Shown in pieces: positions 7,476-16,332 of a DNA stretch of 64,000 nucleotides. The notes beneath the pieces were generated by a model. The model did not search any database, had not been told where the DNA came from, and was given only the letters and a program-made list of their open reading frames with translations. The DNA is from Bacteroidetes bacterium UBA2364. Its GTDB lineage: Bacteria; Bacteroidota; Rhodothermia; Rhodothermales; UBA2364. Within the stretch, counting starts at the first letter, position 1, and the number at the start of each line of letters is the position of its first letter. The position numbers were made by a program, and so were the translations under genes. Where the stretch lies: positions 11,333-75,332 of the forward strand of contig DDTM01000086.1 in NCBI GenBank assembly GCA_002344075.1, written 5' to 3'.

Positions 7476-9857
7476 TTATCGGGGTTGGACCCCTTCTGGT
7501 GCTCCTTTTGTTTTAAACCTAATTTGCATAACCGAGTACGTCTCCCCTCGAAAAGAAGCGTCCAATGATATTTGATTAAGGCCATTGATCAATGAAGGAG
7601 GAGTCAGCGGTAAGGTTAGCGTAGCACGCTGACGACCTTTCTCATCATATACTCGGACAAGCGGCGTACCATCCACCACTACACTTTCATTGGGCTGAAG
7701 GCTAACGGGTAGCCGTAACTCCGCCGACCGATTGAGCACCAAGACTGGATTTTCGATGCTGCTGGATGCTCCGGATTCGGTAGTGGGGGCGAGGACTTCC
7801 AGCCGAAATTGCAGGGGTTGGCTTTCGTTGTGGTTTATTACCTCAAAAGTGTTCGCTGTGGGTTCTCCGGGCTGTAAATCTCGTTTTTGGTGCCGGAAGA
7901 ACGGAGACCAATAAAAGGGGTATAGTTCCCATTGATTACTGGCTATTTTTCTAAGATGGAATTCGTTTTCAGGATTTTTCAGGCGTTCACGTTGTTCATC
8001 ACTAAACGCATGAGATAGACGTGCCTGTTCCCACTCGCGGATGGCGTCCAATAGTGTAGGTGTTAAAGGATTTTTTTGTGCGTCGTTTACGCGAAGCACC
8101 ATTGCAAAACCTGCTTTATAACCAGCAGCTCGTGCCAGCATCCACTCCATTTCCGTAAGTGACGTAGTGGCCGTCATTAGGTACCAGCCCAACATATTGG
8201 GCATAAAATTTCGTTCAAAGAGCGATTGATTCTTGATCCGGTATTCTTGCATACTTTCCCGAAAACCTCCATACCAAGGCTCTCCCCAGTTACAATATGT
8301 ATTGATATGCCAGTAGAAGTGTTTGGAATTACTGGTTCCATTCACCACAAAATGCTTTGTGTTATCGTAGAACACCTTGGAAAACGCCTCGATACCATAG
8401 TCACCTTGACCACTTGCAGCCCCCCCTTCATGTCCGTCGAAATCCAAATGATCAATCCCGGTATCATTAAACAGTTGGGCCAGATTTCGGGCAATTTCGT
8501 ATTGCAACGAGAGGTTTGGGAAAACCACTTCGTAGGCATGATCAAATAACTTGGCAATTTCGGCAGTTTTTGGATGTGCCGTTGCCGTGCTCCCAAAAGC
8601 TCCACGCTGACAATCCAATAATTGATAGGGTGCGGTTTTTGAAACAGCCCTGTACCGAATCAATTCATCCCCAATGCGCACCAACCGTAGCCAGTTGTCT
8701 TGGTTGTAATCAAAATATTCTGGGGATGCGATAGGAATGATGGTGGCATCAGCGGTAATGGCTTCGGTGAGGGCACTACTTCCACGCTTGACCAGACGCT
8801 TATCTGGAGTGGGTGAGACGTAAGGGTCGGTTGGGTTGATAAAATTGGTCAGGGTATGGACGCCAAAATGAATGTCAGCTGCATGGGCCTTCTCGACCGC
8901 CCTTTTCACGCCTGCCGTTCCATTGGGAAAAAAGAGGGGGTTCCAGTCATAAGTACCCCATGTCTTAAAAGGTCCTTCATGATAGAGCGACATCAGGCCT
9001 GCCCGTTTGGTATGGGCAATCATTTCATCCACCTGTCCTTCGTCAAAATTGGAAATGATATAGGAACGACCCATCTGAGGAGATTTCTTGATCCAAACCC
9101 CTTTATAAACCGGATGTGGCAGCCCTTCTGCTTGCTCAATAGCGCCAATGGTGTCTAATGCTTCGCCTGCAGGAACACCGAATAATGCAATTTTAGAACC
9201 CGTTACTGTCTCCTTTTCCAAAGGCTCTATGGGCATATTTTTAAACGCGCCATTCCATACATCTGCAAGCCGAGTACGCGAACGGTTGATGGAATACGCC
9301 TGCAACGTGCTGCCCCAACGTGTGGGCAAAGCAGTAGAACCTCGCGAACCGTCGTACCCTTCATCATTTTTGGGGTATCCGCCTATGGTCTTGAGGTTGA
9401 GTGCCTGAATGCCAATCGCAAATTGGCCATTGCGAACCACCCCCACAATCTCGCCTATGGTTTCTTGAATGGTGGTAGTAAATGAACCCCAAAGCACCCG
9501 ATCTATCTGAACGGTAGGCATTGCCTTGGTTACTTCAAATACCAAATGCGTGGATTTTTGCTCAACTCGAATGTCCACCCGAATTCGGCTTGGTCGAAAA
9601 AAGAGAGAAAGCACCTTGTTACGGGCATTCCACTTCATGGCGGATGGGGCGTGCCAGATGTGATCTATATCCCGTACTTGCATCAACACGGAAGCGGTGT
9701 CTCGATAGGCATACTCGTGTCGTTGTGTCTTATCGAATAGGGATAATACACGCCCACGTCCGTCCAACTGCATCCGAAATGTCGGGTTTTCCAACACAGC
9801 TTGGGCACGAAGAAGTGGGCTAAGTAGCAACAAAATAAGGAGCAACAAAGGTCTCAT
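7476..9857 (-). CDS. Large exported glycoside-hydrolase-like protein
   Basis: 793 residues from the ATG at 9857, which opens a signal peptide (MRPLLLLILLLLSPLLRAQA). A GTG further upstream would hide it. The N-terminal third is beta-rich (VLENPTFRMQLDGRGRVLSL), as in the beta-sandwich ahead of many alpha-galactosidase-like TIM barrels. The middle (about 280-600) looks like a barrel, with acidic motifs at strand ends such as HLDFDGHEGG, which could carry a catalytic Asp, and NTYCNWGEPWYGG. The C-terminal 150 residues are again beta-sandwich-like. No exact family was recognised. A secreted or periplasmic carbohydrate-active role is inferred from fold impression. Embedded phrases like LLDCQRGAFGSTATAHP are unusual within a barrel. 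Confidence 0.6.
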   Translation of the reverse strand: MRPLLLLILLLLSPLLRAQAVLENPTFRMQLDGRGRVLSLFDKTQRHEYAYRDTASVLMQVRDIDHIWHAPSAMKWNARNKVLSLFFRPSRIRVDIRVEQKSTHLVFEVTKAMPTVQIDRVLWGSFTTTIQETIGEIVGVVRNGQFAIGIQALNLKTIGGYPKNDEGYDGSRGSTALPTRWGSTLQAYSINRSRTRLADVWNGAFKNMPIEPLEKETVTGSKIALFGVPAGEALDTIGAIEQAEGLPHPVYKGVWIKKSPQMGRSYIISNFDEGQVDEMIAHTKRAGLMSLYHEGPFKTWGTYDWNPLFFPNGTAGVKRAVEKAHAADIHFGVHTLTNFINPTDPYVSPTPDKRLVKRGSSALTEAITADATIIPIASPEYFDYNQDNWLRLVRIGDELIRYRAVSKTAPYQLLDCQRGAFGSTATAHPKTAEIAKLFDHAYEVVFPNLSLQYEIARNLAQLFNDTGIDHLDFDGHEGGAASGQGDYGIEAFSKVFYDNTKHFVVNGTSNSKHFYWHINTYCNWGEPWYGGFRESMQEYRIKNQSLFERNFMPNMLGWYLMTATTSLTEMEWMLARAAGYKAGFAMVLRVNDAQKNPLTPTLLDAIREWEQARLSHAFSDEQRERLKNPENEFHLRKIASNQWELYPFYWSPFFRHQKRDLQPGEPTANTFEVINHNESQPLQFRLEVLAPTTESGASSSIENPVLVLNRSAELRLPVSLQPNESVVVDGTPLVRVYDEKGRQRATLTLPLTPPSLINGLNQISLDASFRGETYSVMQIRFKTKGAPEGVQPR

Positions 9858-9939
9858 ATACACGAAGTTTATGGTGGATCCGAAACGAACAAGATAAAGG
9901 GAAATAGAGGCCATTACAAATAGGGATGCAGCACTTTCA

Positions 9940-9969
9940 TTGACTACCACATATGTGTAAGTCTATTAT
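9940..9969 (+). promoter_or_regulatory. Candidate promoter upstream of the small membrane-protein gene
   Basis: TTGACT (9940-9945) and TATTAT (9964-9969) with an 18-base spacer containing the perfect palindrome CACATATGTG (9948-9957). It lies about 110 bases before the ATG at 10079. No other support. Confidence 0.3.
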
Positions 9970-10078
9970 TAACAAGGGCTCATATTGGTTTTGGCATGAA
10001 AAATGTATATCCTTTTATTAAGCATGGATGTTGTAAAACATACGCATCTTTTACCTTACCTCTCAATCCTTAAAGTAT

Positions 10079-10624
10079 ATGAAAAATATTGCATTAGGCG
10101 GGTTTATTTCTGCGATAGCTACCTTTATGTGGGGCTTTTTATTTTGGGCTACCCCCATCAGCCAACCTGCTATGAAACACGCTACGCCTGAACAAAATAC
10201 CACCATCCGAGAAATCCTGAAGCAAAACCTCTCGGAAACCGGAACCTATTTTATACCTGATCAGATGCACGATATGGATGGCTTTATGCACCAACACCGC
10301 GAAGGTCCGTTGGCCACCATTCACTTTCGACGTGAAGGCGCAGAGGCAATGGGCCTCGGTGTTATGCTGCAAGGCTTGTTCCATATGATGATCGTTTGGC
10401 TTTTTGTGGGCTGGGTGTTATCACAATTCCGTCAATTAGACACCTATACGAAACGCTTACGGACGGTCTTGTTTTTTGGTGTTGCTTCGGCAGTATGGAG
10501 TACATTGGGAATGCCCATCTGGTATTTTCAGCCGTGGGCCTACTGGATGATGACGTGTGTGTATGATGTAGGTGCTTGGGCAATTGCGGCTGCGATATTG
10601 GCCCGGTTTATTAAACCTGCATAA
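10079..10624 (+). CDS. Membrane protein of unknown function, three to four helices
   Basis: 181 residues. There is an N-terminal membrane helix (about 5-27), a non-membrane loop of about 70 residues rich in His and Met (DQMHDMDGFMHQHREGP), then helices around 95-118, 128-148 and 155-178. The architecture resembles small uncharacterised Bacteroidota membrane proteins. The His/Met-rich loop might bind metal, but that is speculation. The gene stands alone and is closed by a strong terminator. Confidence 0.6.
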   Translation: MKNIALGGFISAIATFMWGFLFWATPISQPAMKHATPEQNTTIREILKQNLSETGTYFIPDQMHDMDGFMHQHREGPLATIHFRREGAEAMGLGVMLQGLFHMMIVWLFVGWVLSQFRQLDTYTKRLRTVLFFGVASAVWSTLGMPIWYFQPWAYWMMTCVYDVGAWAIAAAILARFIKPA

Positions 10625-10650
10625 TGCTTGCGCTACCTAATGAAGCCTGT

Positions 10651-10677
10651 CGGCCTGTCTTTTGGACAGGCCGTTTT
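10651..10677 (+). terminator. Intrinsic terminator
   Basis: Perfect 9-bp stem CGGCCTGTC / GACAGGCCG with a TTTTG loop, followed by TTTT, 27 bases after the membrane-protein gene. Confidence 0.85.
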
Positions 10678-10701
10678 CATAACAACAGGTAAATCATCAA
10701 C

Positions 10702-11168
10702 TTAAGAAACCATGGGAATAGGGATCCAAATATCCTATTCTGCCGCAGAACCGTCTGGATCATAACCCTCCCTAAGGACTTCAATATGGGTACGGGTATC
10801 CGTAGTATGGCCAGAAATACAGCATCCACTCCATAAAGATATGATGTGCTGTTTTTGGGAACGTGTGTGCAAGGCCTTGATGCCGGAAAACCACATATAG
10901 TCCAGCCCGAACGTTTAAAAAGGCCAAACCCGAAGGGAGTATTCCCTCTTTACAGGCGACAACAGCGGCCCATTTTTCGAACCCGGCCTGTGGATCCGGA
11001 TGAACAGCAGACCAATCCGGCGTATAACGCTGAAAGGAGTACAACCCGTCGTCGGTGCGGTGCATAATTTGGCTGCGCAATGGAATAAACGATCGCCAGA
11101 GTTCCGGGTATAAGAACTCTACCTGCGAGCAAAAAACCAGTTCTCTTTATAATCTGGGGCGAATCCAT
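10702..11168 (-). pseudogene. GyrI-like (AraC effector-binding type) domain protein, multiply broken
   Basis: Pieces of a GyrI-like small-molecule-binding protein can be read on the minus strand in different frames. The start (MDSPQIIKRTGFLLAGR) begins at 11168, one base past the upstream gene's stop. Near 11109-11123 the frame shifts and several codons seem lost before ELWRSFIPLRSQIMHRTDDG. The long middle part is intact (LYSFQRYTPDW, GFEKWAAV, AGLYVVFRH). At about 10819 one extra base shifts the frame again, where relatives read WLPxSG (here WML then ISGHTTDT). The tail RTHIEVLREGYDPDGSAAE then meets a TAG at 10737-10735 before DIWIPIPMVS and a normal stop. Three independent lesions make this a decayed gene, not a single read error. 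Confidence 0.8.
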
Positions 11169-11169
11169 C

Positions 11170-11541
11170 TTATTTTCTGGTTTTTCGGGCCTTCTTAGCC
11201 AACTGTTCTGCCTTCCGCCATTGCACAATCCGTTCAATCAATGCCCATGGTATGGGGCGGTCCAACGGGAACTGTACCGAACCTTTGCCCTTCTTGTATC
11301 CGGCTAAGTCTGCTTCAAATGCCTGAAGGCCCGATGGTGCGGGGTAAAACCCGATGTGCCGTTCATAGGCGGCGATGTGTACCAAATTGCCATTGAGTAC
11401 CCAAGTTGGGATGCCATACGAAATTGCTTCGGTTGCATCCGGCACGAGACCACGTATAAACATCCGTATTTCTTGTAAAACGGATTGAGTAGCCTCCGGA
11501 GACTGTGCGATATATTCGTCTATATTTGTGGGCTTGTTCAT
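11170..11541 (-). CDS. DUF1801 / YdhG-like small protein
   Basis: 123 residues. The start at 11541 overlaps the upstream stop (ATGA). The sequence is typical of the YdhG/DUF1801 family: IDEYIAQSPEATQSVLQEIRMFIRGLVPDATEAISYGIPTW, then a central beta portion (LVHIAAYERHIGFYP) and a KGSVQFPLDRPIPWALIERIV segment, ending in a Lys-rich helix. The family has an iron-chaperone-like fold but no established function. It is coupled to the membrane-protein gene upstream and to the GyrI-like pseudogene downstream. Confidence 0.8.
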   Translation of the reverse strand: MNKPTNIDEYIAQSPEATQSVLQEIRMFIRGLVPDATEAISYGIPTWVLNGNLVHIAAYERHIGFYPAPSGLQAFEADLAGYKKGKGSVQFPLDRPIPWALIERIVQWRKAEQLAKKARKTRK

Positions 11542-11960
11542 GCTTGGCGCTTTTGTGTTGCAGATAATTCTGGATGGATGCGCTGGATGAGCCATACTGC
11601 GCCAAACACTTCAAGGATGCTAAGCGGGACCGCAAACACCAATAGGCCATATGGCAATACATTCATGTTTCCAATGACCACCCACATCAAAACAAATGCC
11701 ATAAACCAGCCCCAAAAGATTGTCTGTATAAAAGAAAACCGTTGGAAGAGGGCTGATAGCGCAATGGCAAACAAGAAAGACCAAAGCCCCCAAACTGCAC
11801 CATTGATAGGGTTATCAGGAAAAGTTAGACCCAACAAGGCATAGTGCGTAACCCAGTAGGACTTGAATAGGATTTCATTACGTATAAACTCGGAAAGGCT
11901 GATCCAAACCGTTGCAGCCAAGATCCCACCAAGACGACGAAGGTTGATTTTATGCGACAT
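11538..11960 (-). CDS. Small integral membrane protein, unknown function
   Basis: 140 residues from the ATG at 11960; an in-frame ATG at 12014 is less likely because it adds a polar non-conserved lead. Four hydrophobic segments are visible at about 10-28, 45-70, 80-103 and 105-125, giving a compact four-helix membrane protein. It overlaps the DUF1801-type gene by 4 bases, so the two are co-translated. No family was recognised. Confidence 0.6.
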   Translation of the reverse strand: MSHKINLRRLGGILAATVWISLSEFIRNEILFKSYWVTHYALLGLTFPDNPINGAVWGLWSFLFAIALSALFQRFSFIQTIFWGWFMAFVLMWVVIGNMNVLPYGLLVFAVPLSILEVFGAVWLIQRIHPELSATQKRQA

Positions 11961-12088
11961 ACCGAGGGATATAACAGTTACATTTGGAAAGTAGGTAATA
12001 CAAATATACGGCACATAACAGAGCAGGCCAATAGTAGTACGGAGTCATGCTATCCGTTCCAAACCCAGTATGCCCGGATGTTTAAGAA

Positions 12089-12520
12089 TTACTTTAATCG
12101 TTCCAGAACCCCTTTACGTTTGACAATATTTTTATAATCCCACTGAATTTCTATGGATTTTGCTAACCAGCGCCGGAGCGCTGTAAGGTCCACCTCTTCT
12201 AAGGCAGTGTATCGTACTTCTGCGGCCTTAAAGTTGCCTTCATTTTTCAAGGTTGGCTCTTCAAAGGACTGACCGCTCCAAAACAAGAGCCTTATACCGC
12301 TTTTCAATTTACTGTAACCCGCAATCGGATTACCATCAAGGAACCATACTGGATGTCCATGCCAGACTTTAGGGGTTGCTTCGGGTAGGCCCTGGCAGAG
12401 TTCATGGTATAGACACTCGCATATTTGCCGGTCCAATTCAGAGAGGGCATCGTGATACGCCCGTATTTCAGTCAGCATTTGATTGACTGGGGTGGATTTT
12501 GGTGATGAATTGCCTGACAT
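12089..12520 (-). CDS. DUF1801 domain protein
   Basis: 143 residues from the ATG at 12520; a GTG lies one codon upstream and another ATG at 12478. The core (LPEATPKVWHGHPVWFLDGNPIAGYSKLKSGIRLLFWSG) matches the DUF1801 pattern of a beta-sheet pocket with conserved Trp, His and Gly. The C-terminus is a basic helix. It overlaps the end of the hydrolase gene by 53 bases, or by 11 if the internal start is used. It is related in fold to the smaller protein at 11170-11541. Function unknown. Confidence 0.7.
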   Translation of the reverse strand: MSGNSSPKSTPVNQMLTEIRAYHDALSELDRQICECLYHELCQGLPEATPKVWHGHPVWFLDGNPIAGYSKLKSGIRLLFWSGQSFEEPTLKNEGNFKAAEVRYTALEEVDLTALRRWLAKSIEIQWDYKNIVKRKGVLERLK

Positions 12521-13232
12521 CACTCAGAATGCGTTGCTTAAGCGCTTCGCTCCCGGCGTCGCGGAGGTCGTTGTGGCGCGTATTTTCTAATTTTACGATG
12601 TTGATTCCCCATAAATTCGCTTCTGCCCTATCAGGAAGTACACCAAGGTCGGCTTCAAATTCCTCTGCTCGAAAGGTCAGAACAGGCGGGTGTGATTTTC
12701 GAGGAACTGGCATCCGGCGATGATCCAGTGTAATGACAGCAGCAACCTCTTCAGGGAAATTTCGGGCATATAGCAAAGAAATATCACCGCCATTGGAATG
12801 CCCAATCAAGACAGGCGCCTTTTTTGGAGTTTTAGGGAAACGAGAACGCAGGTATGTACAAACAAATTGCAGGTTTTCTACACCGCGTTCCCAAACGGGC
12901 ATCCGAGCAACGAATATATCTCCCGATGTCGCAATGGGGGCATCTTGCGGTTGTTCGTGTTGTACACTGGCCACCAAAAACCCATCTTCTGCCAATCCAC
13001 GGGCAAGAAAAGTATATTCGGTATTGCTGCCGTTATATCCACTGCTGATGAGGATCAATGGCGCCACTGATTGTGAACCAAAACCGAGTGGGAAGTATAA
13101 CTCAATCGGAATGGTGCGGTTACGACGGACATCTCGGAGGGCCACGCTTTCCGAATGGACAAACGAGAGCGGTCTTGGTATGGCCGAGCAGCCCCAAAAA
13201 AGTAGATATACCAACACGATCGCCCTTCTCAT
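12468..13232 (-). CDS. Alpha/beta hydrolase, exported
   Basis: 254 residues. A hydrophobic N-terminus ends in WGC (Cys15), an imperfect lipobox. The hydrolase core shows the oxyanion-side strand LILISSGYNG, the nucleophile elbow GHSNGG (Ser146), an acid candidate in ITLDHRRMP and the catalytic His in NTRHNDL. The family contains dienelactone-hydrolase and acetylhydrolase-like esterases; the substrate cannot be named. It overlaps the TPR gene upstream by 4 bases (ATGA), indicating coupled translation. Confidence 0.75.
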   Translation of the reverse strand: MRRAIVLVYLLFWGCSAIPRPLSFVHSESVALRDVRRNRTIPIELYFPLGFGSQSVAPLILISSGYNGSNTEYTFLARGLAEDGFLVASVQHEQPQDAPIATSGDIFVARMPVWERGVENLQFVCTYLRSRFPKTPKKAPVLIGHSNGGDISLLYARNFPEEVAAVITLDHRRMPVPRKSHPPVLTFRAEEFEADLGVLPDRAEANLWGINIVKLENTRHNDLRDAGSEALKQRILSDVRQFITKIHPSQSNAD

Positions 13233-14170
13233 TTCCCCTCCAATTCGGCAACCTTCTTAAGGAAATAATCGGCCCGAAGAGGCTGAAGTTTGGCTAATCG
13301 CTTATAAACCGAAATGGCTTCGCTGTATTGCTTTTGGGTGGTATAAATGCGGGCCAAGGTTTCGGAAACCATGTCTTCGGTATCGGTTTCATCTTCTGGA
13401 AGTACTGCAACTTCAATGCTTTCCGGATTTGGAATGATGCGCGGTGCTTGATCCAATTGTGCGATTAAGTCATCTATATTAGAGAACACCGTGTCAATAT
13501 GGGCTTGTGGTTCCAGCATCGGTGGTTCAATATACTGAAACGCTTCTTTAAGCGTATGCCAAGAGACTTCAGGATAATTCAGGGCGCTGGGTTGTGGTTC
13601 AGCCCATTCAAAATCAACGTTCACTTCCACAATCGAGGTTTCAAGTAGAGGCTCTGGGGAGGATAAAACGGGCTGCGGCATGGGGGCTTCCTGCGTAGGC
13701 GCCACAAAGGTTTCGGGGGCGGCACTTTCTTTGGGCAAGGGCGGGGGTTTAGGAACCAATGGTTTATGATGCGGCAGAGGTGGCGGGATAATTTTCTGGG
13801 TGACGGGCAGATGCAGCCGTTGCGGGCGCTCAAAGTGAGGGTTAAAATCCGCACGATCGGTGTTGTTCCGCACATCTGCACGACGAGTAGGTCTCGGCGG
13901 CAGAAGGCGGTCTATTTGCCGCCGAATGAAGGTACTATTGGGTACCAAAAACCATGCATGTTGCCACGCATTCAAGGCCTCGTCTGTCCGACCCACTTTT
14001 TCAGCGGTTTCGGCCAAAAGGATGAAGAGCGGGGCGTGTGCAGGAAAAGACCTTGAGGCCTCGCGCAGCAACTTTAGCGCGTCCTCCATACGTCCCTGAT
14101 CTATGAAACGGTGAATATCATTTAGACGTTGGGTAAGCATATACCTAAGCGATTCTCCTGTAATGTCCAT
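13229..14170 (-). CDS. TPR protein with proline-rich linker
   Basis: 313 residues. The first 90 contain two tetratricopeptide-like helix pairs (MEDALKLLREASRSFPAHAPLFILLAE, then TDEALNAWQHAW). A Pro-rich linker (about 115-180, with runs like PPPLPHHKPLVPKPPPLP) and an acidic low-complexity stretch follow. The C-terminus has another TPR-like unit (ETLARIYTTQKQYSEAISVYKRLAKL). No signal peptide is seen, so it is probably a cytoplasmic scaffold. The linker implies two separated interaction modules. It is the first gene of the short operon with the hydrolase. Confidence 0.7.
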   Translation of the reverse strand: MDITGESLRYMLTQRLNDIHRFIDQGRMEDALKLLREASRSFPAHAPLFILLAETAEKVGRTDEALNAWQHAWFLVPNSTFIRRQIDRLLPPRPTRRADVRNNTDRADFNPHFERPQRLHLPVTQKIIPPPLPHHKPLVPKPPPLPKESAAPETFVAPTQEAPMPQPVLSSPEPLLETSIVEVNVDFEWAEPQPSALNYPEVSWHTLKEAFQYIEPPMLEPQAHIDTVFSNIDDLIAQLDQAPRIIPNPESIEVAVLPEDETDTEDMVSETLARIYTTQKQYSEAISVYKRLAKLQPLRADYFLKKVAELEGK

Positions 14171-14224
14171 CGGGCCATCCTTGAGATGGGTGTTGCAGGA
14201 TGCGGAATAAGAATCCTACCGGAA

Positions 14225-15745
14225 TCAGACAGCACCAGCCTTACGTGCCGTCCAAAATTGTTGCAGATTATAGCCACTCACTAATGCAAACCCTGCGGCA
14301 AACATCGCCTGAAAAGGAACAGCGGCCCATTCTCCAATATAGATCGTCATGGCGACTCCGGCAATACAATATAAGGCAGCAAAGGCTTCTAACCAGACCA
14401 CTGGCGAAATCTTTTTGTTGGAGTACTTGTTTTTGGTGGTGATGGCCGATTGTACATTAGATGCCTTATCACTCAATTTGGGAGTACGCACAAACTCTGT
14501 TTTTTTACCCCGAAATGCTTGCAAGACGGCACGGGTATTGTTAATTGAAAGCCCCATACTGCCTGCCATAAATCCGGGCAGTACCAAAAGCCTTCTGGCC
14601 CAATTGGGGTATAAGGCGCGTTGTGCAAAGATTTGGGTGATTACCACGCCAGCGAAGGCCAGAAAGCCCAATCCCAAAACGGCAAAATAGGCATCTCCAG
14701 GCCCCAAGCCCATCCAACGAAGTACCAAGAGTGGAACATGAATCAAGGCTACGGTGACCACAAAGGGAAATACAATAAAATTAGTGATATGAAACGTCCC
14801 CTCAACTTTCACTTTTAGTGGTTGTTTAGCACGCCAAAGCATTTTGAGAAGCTTAAAAGAAGTTTCTGCTGCACCTTTCGTCCACCGAAACTGTTGTGTC
14901 CGAAGGGCGGCCATATCTACAGGAAGTTCTGCCGGTACTTCCACCTCGTTCAGGTATTTAAACTTCCAGCCCTTCATTTGTGCGCGGTAGCTCAGGTCAA
15001 GGTCTTCGGTAAGCGTATCACTTTCCCAGCCACCCGCGTCGTCAATACAGTCCCGCCGCCAGATACCAGCTGTCCCATTAAAGTTCATAAAACATCCGGT
15101 CGTGTTACGTACATATTGCTCGATGGCAAAGTGTACATCCAGACTCGCCGCCTGAATGCGCGTAAGATACGAGGCATCGCCATTAATATGCCCCCATCGG
15201 CTCTGTACCAGCCCTACTTTCGGGTCATCGAGGAAGTGCGGAACCAATTTGCGCAGATATTCGGACGAAGGCGTAAAATCCGCATCAAAAATACAGATAA
15301 GATCCCCCTTTGCAAAGGTCATGGCATTTTGCAAGGCTCCCGCTTTATAGCCCGTTCGGTCGGTCCGGTGTACATGAATAATGTCTAATCCACGCTTTTG
15401 CCAATAGATAACACGCTTTTCCACAATGTCTTTGGTGTCGTCGGTAGAATCATCCAAAACCTGAATTTCCAATTTGTTACGCGGGTAGTCTAAGGCAGCA
15501 CAAATGTCTATGATGCGTTCAGCGACATAGGATTCGTTGAACATGGGCAGCTGTACCGTTACGATAGGCCACGAAGCGTCTGGTATTGCGAGATCGTCGG
15601 GATCTGGGACTTTACCTTCGATGAGGCGACTTTTCCGTGCAAAACCCACCGCGAGACTGAGCAGGTTGAGTCCGTAAATGATGATCACGGCCATCGAGAT
15701 GGCATACAAAGCGGCAACAATGGTGGGCCAAGGCAGGCTGCTCAT
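14225..15745 (-). CDS. Membrane glycosyltransferase family 2 (cellulose-synthase-like)
   Basis: 506 residues from the ATG at 15745; a TTG at 15793 would overlap the preceding gene. One membrane helix lies near the N-terminus, then the GT-A catalytic domain with the processive GT2 signatures: VLDDSTDDT, FDADF (DxD), TLTEDLDLS (TED) and QQFRWTKG (Q-x-x-RW). Four hydrophobic segments follow. The organisation matches inner-membrane beta-glycosyltransferases that polymerise and export glucan- or mannan-like chains, or make glycolipid glucosides. No BcsB or cyclic-di-GMP PilZ partner is present. It sits in one transcription unit with lptE and a sigma-54-type regulator, suggesting an envelope polysaccharide or lipid role. 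Confidence 0.85.
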   Translation of the reverse strand: MSSLPWPTIVAALYAISMAVIIIYGLNLLSLAVGFARKSRLIEGKVPDPDDLAIPDASWPIVTVQLPMFNESYVAERIIDICAALDYPRNKLEIQVLDDSTDDTKDIVEKRVIYWQKRGLDIIHVHRTDRTGYKAGALQNAMTFAKGDLICIFDADFTPSSEYLRKLVPHFLDDPKVGLVQSRWGHINGDASYLTRIQAASLDVHFAIEQYVRNTTGCFMNFNGTAGIWRRDCIDDAGGWESDTLTEDLDLSYRAQMKGWKFKYLNEVEVPAELPVDMAALRTQQFRWTKGAAETSFKLLKMLWRAKQPLKVKVEGTFHITNFIVFPFVVTVALIHVPLLVLRWMGLGPGDAYFAVLGLGFLAFAGVVITQIFAQRALYPNWARRLLVLPGFMAGSMGLSINNTRAVLQAFRGKKTEFVRTPKLSDKASNVQSAITTKNKYSNKKISPVVWLEAFAALYCIAGVAMTIYIGEWAAVPFQAMFAAGFALVSGYNLQQFWTARKAGAV

Positions 15746-15786
15746 GTCTGATGCAAGTTGGGTTGTGGATAAATCCGATGTGGAAC

Positions 15787-16332
15787 CTACCAATCGGAGG
15801 TGGCGGCGGTAAATATATCGTTCGCGATGTTTTCGAGCACTTCTTTTGCGGTCTGGTATTCCGTTTTTCGGCTGTCATTGGGGTCATACTCCGCCGACTG
15901 CGAAAAGTCACGACGGAAAAGTTCTTTTTGCTCCAACTGACTGGTATAAGTTGCTGTCACGACTAAACTTACCCGATTACGGGTGGCCTGTTCGGTACTG
16001 GATACCGCCGTCGGCTGGTTGGTATATTGCCGGATGGTACAGAGCACCACCACATCGGCATCAAAATCGTTTTGCATCAAACGCAGCCGTGTTTGTCGAA
16101 CAAACTTGTTTACAAGGGCATTGCTTAAAACATCCCCTAAAGCGGGTTGGCCACTATTGCTTTGGTCTTCGATTGCAGGGATCGCAATGCGCTTAATTTT
16201 TTCGTCTATCGAAGTTCCGGACAAGCTGTAGTACCCACATCCCGTCGTATGCCCGAAAGACATCAAAAGTAGTAAGACTGACAAAATACGGCGACTGAGA
16301 GGTTTCATCCGAATCATAATACAAAGATTCAT
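15787..16332 (-). CDS. lptE: LptE-like LPS-assembly lipoprotein
   Basis: 181 residues from the ATG at 16332, whose A is the last base of the upstream TGA (TGATG); ATGs at 16317 and 16308 are also possible. A lipoprotein signal ends in TTGC, followed by GYYSLSGTSIDEKIKRIAIPAIEDQSN, the typical start of LptE-type proteins. The conserved LSNALVNKFVRQTRLRLMQNDFDADVV and the C-terminal AKEVLENIANDIF follow. LptE plugs the LptD barrel and helps place lipopolysaccharide in the outer leaflet. LptD is not in the window. The match is by family pattern in this lineage, not close identity to the enterobacterial protein. Confidence 0.8.
   Translation of the reverse strand: MNLCIMIRMKPLSRRILSVLLLLMSFGHTTGCGYYSLSGTSIDEKIKRIAIPAIEDQSNSGQPALGDVLSNALVNKFVRQTRLRLMQNDFDADVVVLCTIRQYTNQPTAVSSTEQATRNRVSLVVTATYTSQLEQKELFRRDFSQSAEYDPNDSRKTEYQTAKEVLENIANDIFTAATSDW

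Noticed and set aside
9857..9950. Extended GTG start of the glycosidase-like gene; likewise GTG at 6608 (second lexA), TTG at 15793 (GT2), TTG at 52255 (recQ)
   Set aside because: Each extension uses a weak start, hides a signal peptide, includes a promoter, or overlaps a neighbour, while a good ATG lies downstream.
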